Shown piece by piece: positions 59,101 to 64,000 of a stretch of 64,000 nucleotides of DNA (position 1 is the stretch's first letter; each line of letters starts with the position of its first letter). A program made the position numbers and the translations under genes. The DNA is taken from the NCBI RefSeq assembly GCF_007754155.1, contig NZ_CP037423.1, positions 5,548,865 to 5,612,864 of the forward strand. Direction: 5' to 3'. The stretch comes from Stieleria neptunia. Lineage in GTDB: Bacteria; Planctomycetota; Planctomycetia; Pirellulales; Pirellulaceae. The notes under the pieces are model-generated. The model was not told where the DNA came from and did no database searches. It was given only the letters and a program-made list of their open reading frames with translations.

Positions 59101-59252
59101 GTGCGAAACGCTTGGTTGCGATCGGTGCCCGGGTTGCTGTCGTTGCCGGTCGTGCGAACGTAGTAGTTGGTCGCCTGAGCCGTCGACATCGGCAGCAGCA
59201 CCAAGAGCCCGATCAGGACGAGTGGTCGACAACGTGGAATGCAGTGCGTCAC
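56127..59252 (-). CDS. Large secreted parallel beta-helix protein
   Basis: The 1041-residue protein has an N-terminal signal peptide (PLVLIGLLVLLPMSTAQA-T). It has about 35 short repeats of 20-25 residues with recurring G-x-Y-G patterns (for example YGVTLGDTTGASVELSDL and SRYGVMVHNTSAT), as in PbH1/NosD-type right-handed helices that bind or cleave polysaccharide. The C-terminus ends in a choice-of-anchor Q-like segment (MGSPAINSG, DLDGNSRP, FEMGAYEF). No catalytic motif was recognised. The frame is open to 59495, but the signal peptide fixes the start at GTG 59252. It follows the PilP-like gene by about 50 bases. Confidence 0.85.
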   Translation of the reverse strand: MTHCIPRCRPLVLIGLLVLLPMSTAQATNYYVRTTGNDSNPGTDRNQAFRTIGKATSVAGQGDVLFVGAGTYDENVIIKGSGGANSNAWLVLYADKTGIYTGDKGSVVIRPQAKTWTVRVFNTGNVLFYGFAFQRNASIDGNSYGSLVTNTTGYAYYLNCSFKNLTYALRDLGAHRLLVNGCSFAGGRFGLYTTGIESANVSNCQFAATQYGCIGYDGTSLTVTGTRFFDRINAGDAPTKTRGVYAVRTGLTVSRCEFNGSAIGVYGTALKSATITRSDFLDTTSHAARCDGQSLSMSRCTIKGGNYGVTLGDTTGASVELSDLQIESMRVGITAHQSDYDFRKVTLRGNQYGLYQRSGNKRLTVSKKDRIDFVDNNYAIYSNHAEGEDAELILSDQDLSGNDRGLVSYRTRVSVDKCTFGGDKMGAYLSDNKSATVSDSKFSGNPADANACTYGLYVRSDDIDVQRCRFANSRYGVMVHNTSATAPVLKRLTSEDHTAAALYMRGGTWTYAGADKNTFRNCPRGVIANTVEWSIDDVTTSDSCKYPITDYYGDCTISNTTARGTTTGFYAYQSQSVIIDGLAINACGSYGVVLNDCANVQIDRCVANGNGHGMYVYSKQNIRPTIRNCDLSGNTGYGLLMTGATLDPSSTANLELNNNRYGLRVNNQPLTLTPAMNVRMTGNQYGVLCQRGKLTMTGIQLAGNETGAYCSRGSLSIGQCSFTATRYGVLGYLDGECEITDSSFNDAAYGIYLRTVGTANLPIQISKAVVTGATRGGIYVRGDSANPLPVVIRNSSIRNGRQGLVLNRTRATVDSLLFADLSSTGIYQSSGSGTIHGCSFRRLTGSWAILARGDRCDVRQSTIAAGRYGIALQTDRGAVTNTVIAGTDYGIYLRAADADYSIVHTTVAAAKYYGLIRYEGATTIRNSIFDATYYGLYNARPGGTFDHQYNLVHALRRPYGNSSAGIGETSDPPLFADPATGDYHLSMGSPAINSGADLSGLVSIDLDGNSRPSFQGFEMGAYEFMEPSGSIRVLKWDEVAR

Positions 59253-59304
59253 GGGAAGGGACCGTTGAAGGGGTGTGGTTGAATTCGCTGGCGGCTCAGT
59301 CGCC

Positions 59305-60195
59305 TCAGGGCAAGTCCGGAAAACCCTCCAACTCGGGCAATTCAGGCATCTCGGGCAACCGCAGTTCTTCGGGAAGCTCAAGGTCCATGCCGGCGGGAAT
59401 GGATCCGAGCCCCAAGTCCGGATCCGGCGGAGTCGCAAATCCTGGATCCGACAGATGGAATTCGTCCGGTGCGGCTGAATGACGAGAGATCGCACTGGGG
59501 CTTGTCGTGCGTCGTCGGACAGGTTGCGGCGTCAGACCTTGAACCGCCGGGTTTTCGATGGGTTGGTCCATCATCGCCAACGTCATGCACTCGTCCAGGT
59601 GCCGGATTTCCACGGACCTGTTTTTCATGTTCGTCGAGAGCAACGAGATGCCCTCAAACTCTTCTCCCGCTTGAATCGGGACCAGTTTCCCACCGACCCG
59701 CAGCAGCGCCAGCGTGGCAAGTTCGTCTTCTGCATCCGACGACACAAACCCGATCAGTCGCACGGTCGACTGCTCGGTCTCTGGTTCCGGCGCGTCAACT
59801 TCGACTTTGACGGTCGCCGTCTTGGGGGGCAGAAAGAAATTGAGATGATCGGGAATCGCTGAGATGTCTTGTTCGTCAAACGCGTTGTTTTTTGTTAGCG
59901 GTAGGGCGCGAGCCCTCCGGTCTTTCAAGGTGTTCTCAGGCTGGGACCGGACGGCTCGCGTTGTTCCGCTAGCTGCTTCCGTGTCAGCGTAGGTGGCATT
60001 GGTTGCGGGCGCCCCGGCGTCAGACATCGCCGTTGCAGCCGGCCCGCGTCGATCGACCAGGGTCAGCGGCAGCGTCTCTTGGCGTTGCGTCATCACCGCG
60101 GACGGCTCCGGTCCGCATCCTGATACGCAGATCAGGGCCACGAGGAAGGCCGACACGATGTGACGCTGGGGAGTGGACGATGCGAGGGGTTGCAT
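59305..60195 (-). CDS. PilP/GspC-like lipoprotein
   Basis: The 296-residue product has a short leader with lipobox VSGC (Cys27), a variable region (to about 105), then a beta-rich domain (about 120-190; VRLIGFVSSDAEDELATLAL, LRVGGKLVPIQAGEEFEGI) resembling PilP/GspC HR domains that connect inner- and outer-membrane secretion parts. A Pro/Leu-rich C-terminus follows. Residues NTLKDRRARALPLTKNN are a RARALPL repeat inserted in frame. It is divergent from the GspE/F operon and would fit as a component of that apparatus. ATG 60195 is used; GTG 60204 is in frame. Confidence 0.7.
   Translation of the reverse strand: MQPLASSTPQRHIVSAFLVALICVSGCGPEPSAVMTQRQETLPLTLVDRRGPAATAMSDAGAPATNATYADTEAASGTTRAVRSQPENTLKDRRARALPLTKNNAFDEQDISAIPDHLNFFLPPKTATVKVEVDAPEPETEQSTVRLIGFVSSDAEDELATLALLRVGGKLVPIQAGEEFEGISLLSTNMKNRSVEIRHLDECMTLAMMDQPIENPAVQGLTPQPVRRRTTSPSAISRHSAAPDEFHLSDPGFATPPDPDLGLGSIPAGMDLELPEELRLPEMPELPELEGFPDLP
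59894..59973. repeat. RARALPL palindrome, copy B, in-frame in a gene
   Basis: Same layout as copy A: it begins GTTAGCGGTAGGGCGCGAGC and ends near GTTCCGCTAGC with ACCGGACGGCTCGCG in the right arm. It lies inside the lipoprotein gene and is translated as NTLKDRRARALPLTKNN. The flanking coding sequence stays open, so the insertion preserved the reading frame. Confidence 0.85.
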
Positions 60196-60433
60196 GGGTG
60201 GCACAGCACATGACTTGTCGATTGATCAAAACGTTTCTCTGTCGCACTCTGTGACACGCCCGCATGCGGCGGCCGACTCGCATGGCGAATTGACGGTTTT
60301 CCCTCGCTTGAGGGCGATCTCAGGTGGCTTCTGTGCGATCTTTGCCAACTGTCATGTCTGCGTTTGACCGAAGGTTTCGGCAACCTAGCGTTCTGACAGT
60401 CTCACCGTATCAGTGTGCCATTTTGTGCCTGCA

Positions 60434-60856
60434 ATGAATTCCGAAGCAAAGACAATCCTGGTCTACATCGCCCACCCAACGGTGTTGGAGGTCACGGTGT
60501 TTCGTCTCGAGTTGCTGGGGATGCGGACGACGGGCGTGCGCAGTGGCGACGAGATGACCGAGGCGTTGGCCGAAGCGTTGCCGGATGCCGTCTTGATCGA
60601 TCTTGATCTGGAGATGGGCGAAGGCATTCGCTGGGTGGAGAAGATCGCGTCGGACGAATGCACGAGCCATATTCCGATCATTTGCATCTCCAGCCGCGGT
60701 GACCTGGTCGAGGTCGAAAACGCTTACAAGGCCGGGGCCAAGAGCTTCGTGATCTCGCCGTACGATCCGGTCGTTCTCGAATCCAAGTTGGTCACGCTGC
60801 TCAATCTCGTGTCTGAACCGATCGCGACCCAACGAGATCTCACGGAACGAACATGA
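60434..60856 (+). CDS. Degenerate receiver-domain protein
   Basis: The 140-residue single-domain protein has a CheY-like fold: ILVYIAHP (beta 1), the phospho-acceptor region LIDLDLEMGEG, ICISSRGD and SFVISPYDP. The acidic pair normally at the end of beta 1 is missing (YIAHP) and the conserved Lys in beta 5 is replaced (ISPYD), so phosphorylation and signalling may be altered or lost. The gene overlaps gspE by four bases (ATGA). It is probably a regulator or structural partner of the secretion ATPase. The start ATG is 60434; upstream codons are open but lack a better signal. Confidence 0.8.
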   Translation: MNSEAKTILVYIAHPTVLEVTVFRLELLGMRTTGVRSGDEMTEALAEALPDAVLIDLDLEMGEGIRWVEKIASDECTSHIPIICISSRGDLVEVENAYKAGAKSFVISPYDPVVLESKLVTLLNLVSEPIATQRDLTERT

Positions 60857-62559
60857 GCAGCGTCAAAATTCGTCGCATCGGTGACATCCTGTTAGAACAT
60901 GGTGTCATCACCGAACAACAGCTGCAAACCGCGTTGGTCGATCAACGCCAAACTCGATTGCAGTTGGGCGTCTTTCTGCTCAGACGCGGCCTGGTCACGC
61001 GGGAACAGTTGGGCAAGGCGCTCGCCGAACAATACGAACTGCCGTTCTGTGGCTTTGACGAACATGTCACGCACGGGCAATTGGTTCGGTTGCTGCCCGA
61101 GTCCTTTGCGCGTCGGCGTAAAGTTGCACCGGTCGAGTTGCAAAACAAAGTGCTACGGCTGGGGATGGTCAATCCCAGCGACATGGAAGCGATCAGTGAA
61201 ATCGAGTTGATGACCGGCTATCAGGTCGAACCGGCAATCTGCCTGGAAGCGGATATCGACCGGATGCTCGAATCGGCGTTTGATGACAAGATCAAGGCCA
61301 AGCAAACCGCCGTCGACATCCGCATTCAAGAGCTGGAGGAACGCGGCAGCGAGACGATTCAATTGGATGAAAATTTGGAGGACAGCGACGCGCCGGTGGT
61401 GCGTTTGCTCGATGCCATTTTGATGGGGGCGGTGCGGGCCGAAGCAAGTGACATTCATTTGGAACCCGATTCACCGCAGATGCGCGTCCGCTATCGAATC
61501 GACGGTCAATTGCACCAGATCATGACCGTTCCGGGCGACAGCGAGGACGCGTTGGTCGGACGTGTCAAAGTGTTAGCGGATTTGGATACGGCAGAGAAAC
61601 GACGTCCCCAGGACGGCAACCTGACCATCCAGGACGGTGAAACCCGAGCCAGTTTTCGAGTCAGCTGTATCCCCTGTGTGCGCGGCGAAAAAGTCGTCAT
61701 GCGGGTGCTCGATGAATCGAGTAAGACGTTTGATTTCTCACTGCTCGGGATGCACGAGCGTCAATTGGCAACCGTCAAACAATTGCTCGACCGACCACAC
61801 GGTATGATCGTGATGACCGGGCCGACGGGATCCGGGAAAACGACCACGATGTATTCCATGCTGTGCAGCATGGACTCGGCGTCGAAGAACATCTCCACGA
61901 TCGAAGACCCCGTCGAATTTCGTCTCCCCGGCATCAATCAGGTGCATGCCAACAACGAATTCGGGATGGGATTTGCCAACGGACTGAAATACTTGATGCG
62001 ACAGGATCCGGACGTGATTCTGGTCGGAGAGATCCGCGATCACGAAACCGCCACGACGGCCGTCCAAGCCTCGCTGACGGGACACCTGCTGATCAGCACG
62101 CTGCACACCAATGACGCGGTCGGAACGGTTGCCCGGCTGAGCGATCTGGGACTCGACAATTTCAAAATCGCCGGGGCGCTGGTCGCCTCGATCGCACAGC
62201 GTCTGTTGCGACGACTGTGTGAGCACTGCAAACGCGAGTGCCAGCTCAATCGGTCATTGTTGGAACTGATCTACCAAGGCCGCGAGATTCCCTCGGGTCT
62301 GGATCTGAGCGGCGGATTCTTTGAAGCCGTCGGCTGTGAACAGTGTGGCGGCACCGGATACTCGGGCCGCGTTCCGATCTTTGAAATCATGGTCGTGACG
62401 CCCCAGTTGGAACATGCCATCGAATCCGGCATGCCCGGCAGCACCCTGCGTAGCATCGCCTGCTCCGAAGGGATGGTCGATCTGGCCACGATGGGCGTGG
62501 AACTTGCCCAACAGGGTGTCACGTCTATCGAAGAAGTTTACTTCAAACTGTCAGGTTAA
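60853..62559 (+). CDS. gspE: Type II secretion / type IV pilus assembly ATPase (GspE/PilB)
   Basis: The 568-residue hexameric ATPase has an N-terminal MshEN/GspE-N domain (residues 1-155; ILLEHGVITEQQLQTALVDQ), then the ATPase with Walker A GPTGSGKTT (about 321-329), the Asp box ISTIEDPVEFRLPGINQVHA, Walker B VILVGEIRD (about 387), and the His box STLHTNDA. A zinc-binding Cys motif (CEHCKREC ... CEQCGGTG) follows. It powers pseudopilus or pilus assembly at the inner membrane. It is translationally coupled to the receiver gene and 5 bases before the GspF gene. Confidence 0.95.
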   Translation: MSSVKIRRIGDILLEHGVITEQQLQTALVDQRQTRLQLGVFLLRRGLVTREQLGKALAEQYELPFCGFDEHVTHGQLVRLLPESFARRRKVAPVELQNKVLRLGMVNPSDMEAISEIELMTGYQVEPAICLEADIDRMLESAFDDKIKAKQTAVDIRIQELEERGSETIQLDENLEDSDAPVVRLLDAILMGAVRAEASDIHLEPDSPQMRVRYRIDGQLHQIMTVPGDSEDALVGRVKVLADLDTAEKRRPQDGNLTIQDGETRASFRVSCIPCVRGEKVVMRVLDESSKTFDFSLLGMHERQLATVKQLLDRPHGMIVMTGPTGSGKTTTMYSMLCSMDSASKNISTIEDPVEFRLPGINQVHANNEFGMGFANGLKYLMRQDPDVILVGEIRDHETATTAVQASLTGHLLISTLHTNDAVGTVARLSDLGLDNFKIAGALVASIAQRLLRRLCEHCKRECQLNRSLLELIYQGREIPSGLDLSGGFFEAVGCEQCGGTGYSGRVPIFEIMVVTPQLEHAIESGMPGSTLRSIACSEGMVDLATMGVELAQQGVTSIEEVYFKLSG

Positions 62560-62564
62560 TCACC

Positions 62565-63722
62565 ATGAGTACCGCATCGAGCCGCGGCGGTGCAGGTGCC
62601 GTCAACGGTCGCGACCAGACCGAATCGTGGGCTCTGCTGAAGAGCCTGCACGAGATCAAGTTCGGCAACGATCCCCAGCACCGCTTCAAACGCAAAGACC
62701 TGATTGTGTTTCTGAGGAACCTGACCACGCTGGTGCAAAACGGCGTGTCGTTGACACACGCGTTGGAAACCGTGACGCGCGATCGGTCGCTGAAAAAGTA
62801 CCAGCACATTTTGTCCTCAATCTCGCGGGCACTCAAAGGCGGTGAGTCGTTGTCGGCGTCGATGAAGACCTTTCCCAGCGCGTTCAACATGACCTTGGTC
62901 AGCCAAGTCGAAGTCGGGGAACGTTCCGGCAAGCTGGATCAGGCTTTGCTTCGCATCACCGAGCAACTGGAACGGTCGTCGGGGCATCGCAAGATGATCC
63001 TCAAAAAGCTTGCCTATCCGGCGATCTTGGTCGTCGCGGGAACCGGCAGCGTGATCTTCATGTTGTTGTGCGTGATACCGACCTTTCAAGAGATGTATGA
63101 AGATGCCGGTGCGACGCTTCCGGCGATCACCCAATTGCTGATCGACGTCAGCGCCATCGTCCAGGTCTATGGCTTTCATCTGTTGGGATTATCGATTGTC
63201 TTGGCCATCACCGTCATCACCTTGTTCAAGAACGTCCAATCGAGACGTTGGATCGATCGCAATTTGATACGCATTCCGATCGTCGGCGAGTGGTTTCGCA
63301 ACCTGGCGATTTTGCAGTTCGCCGATGTGTTGGGAAACCTGATGGAGAGCGGATTCACGCTGGCCGAGGCCTTGCCGCCGGCCGGACGCGCGATCGGCAA
63401 CCGTCATGTCCAGGAGAAAATCCTGGGGCTGTACACCGCCATCCGGCGTGGCGAACGTTTCAGTCAGTCGTTGCAGCGCGAAGGCGATTTGTTTCCCGCG
63501 GTCGTGAATCAGTTGGTGATTGTCGGTGAACGGACAGGGCGTCTGGTTCCGGTCACGCATCAAATTCGAAAACACCTGCGGCGCGACGTCGAGGACAGTA
63601 CCGACGCGATCGTCGGCGCGATCGAACCCATTTTGACCATCGTACTGGCCGTCGCCGTCGGGGGCATCTTGCTGGCCGTCTACCTGCCCATGTTTGACTT
63701 GATCGGAAAGGTGAATCAGTGA
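62565..63722 (+). CDS. gspF: Inner-membrane platform protein (GspF/PilC)
   Basis: The 385-residue protein has two T2SSF domains with the family's membrane segments (about residues 165-190, 210-230 and 355-378) and motifs FLRNLTTLVQNGVSL, VEVGERSGKLDQALLRI, VIPTFQEMYEDAGATLP, LGNLMESGFTLAEALPPAG and VGERTGRLVPVTHQI. It forms the platform on which GspE acts. The stop overlaps the prepilin gene start (GTGA), so the operon is coupled. A longer N-terminus (about 40 residues) than minimal GspF is present. Confidence 0.95.
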   Translation: MSTASSRGGAGAVNGRDQTESWALLKSLHEIKFGNDPQHRFKRKDLIVFLRNLTTLVQNGVSLTHALETVTRDRSLKKYQHILSSISRALKGGESLSASMKTFPSAFNMTLVSQVEVGERSGKLDQALLRITEQLERSSGHRKMILKKLAYPAILVVAGTGSVIFMLLCVIPTFQEMYEDAGATLPAITQLLIDVSAIVQVYGFHLLGLSIVLAITVITLFKNVQSRRWIDRNLIRIPIVGEWFRNLAILQFADVLGNLMESGFTLAEALPPAGRAIGNRHVQEKILGLYTAIRRGERFSQSLQREGDLFPAVVNQLVIVGERTGRLVPVTHQIRKHLRRDVEDSTDAIVGAIEPILTIVLAVAVGGILLAVYLPMFDLIGKVNQ

Positions 63723-64000
63723 CTCCGTTGCCGCGATTCTATCCCGCGAAACGAATCGGGCTTTCGTTGCTTGAACTGCTCGCCGCGTTGGCCATCATGG
63801 GCGTGATCGCAGTCGCGATTGTGCCTCGCATCAGCGGCGGAGCGGGCCAGGCGAACGACAGCAGTTGTCAACTGCGAAAAGCGGTCATCGAAGTGCAAGT
63901 CTCGTTGTGGCAGCGGGAAAACGGTCGCTGGCCAATGCAAGATCTCTCGGATATCGGCTCCGACGTCCGCTTCTTCCCCGATGGTCTGCCCCGATGTCCG
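63719..64000 (+). CDS. Prepilin-like (GspG/H family), partial
   Basis: The N-terminal 94 codons of a type IV prepilin/pseudopilin lie here. Leader VTPLPRFYPAKRIG is followed by the mature N-terminal helix LSLLELLAALAIMGVIAVAI: Gly at -1 and Glu at +5 are conserved for prepilin peptidase cleavage, while Leu replaces the usual Phe at +1. A globular part with QANDSSCQLRKAVIEVQVS begins after. It starts at GTG overlapping the GspF stop and continues past the window end. Confidence 0.88.
   Translation, partial: MTPLPRFYPAKRIGLSLLELLAALAIMGVIAVAIVPRISGGAGQANDSSCQLRKAVIEVQVSLWQRENGRWPMQDLSDIGSDVRFFPDGLPRCP

Overview
The window looks like a chromosome segment of a marine-type planctomycete, most likely Pirellulaceae (Rhodopirellula-like). 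This is inferred from high GC with many GTG and TTG starts, numerous secreted beta-propeller, SGNH and beta-helix proteins, proline-rich exported proteins, and short dispersed palindromes, one of which reads KDRRARALPLT when translated. No rRNA, tRNA, CRISPR array, transposase gene or phage gene was recognised.

Left part (1-11.2 kb): a 5'-partial aconitase gene on the minus strand, a proline-rich exported protein, a flavin monooxygenase, and a minus-strand three-gene redox unit (cyclic-nucleotide-binding/four-cluster ferredoxin protein, membrane cytochrome b, ten-heme cytochrome c). A small P-loop ATPase and an unknown protein carrying an in-frame minisatellite follow.

Middle-left (11.2-21.5 kb): housekeeping genes (enolase, riboflavin synthase alpha chain, RsmA, M24 aminopeptidase, Mog) mixed with three secreted proteins (BNR-type propeller, PQQ-like propeller, SGNH hydrolase). 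The gaps are rich in mobile-looking short repeats: a terminal-inverted-repeat element in two copies, a RARALPL palindrome in three copies with one interrupted by a 114-bp element flanked by a 6-bp duplication, and a small hairpin found at gene 3' ends.

Main island (21.5-53 kb): about 23 minus-strand genes, tightly packed and often overlapping, for a surface polysaccharide. Reading in the direction of transcription: a WecA-like initiating phosphoglycosyl transferase, a specialised NusG paralogue, UDP-glucose dehydrogenase, the GDP-fucose pair Fcl and Gmd, an O-antigen-ligase-like protein, a complete legionaminic-acid-type nonulosonate pathway (LegB, C, H, F, I, G and a PtmE-like nucleotidyltransferase), an acyltransferase, a flippase, several glycosyltransferases, a polymerase-like membrane protein, a fused dehydrogenase, and a heparinase-like lyase. 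The core (about 24.7-46.5 kb) is visibly more AT-rich than the flanks, as expected for an exchangeable glycan locus.

Right part (53-64 kb): plus-strand lipoprotein and Wza-type export protein with a structured leader; minus-strand giant beta-helix protein and a PilP/GspC-like lipoprotein; and a plus-strand type II secretion or type IV pilus operon (degenerate receiver, GspE ATPase, GspF, prepilin) running off the window. The export genes presumably serve the polysaccharide made by the island.
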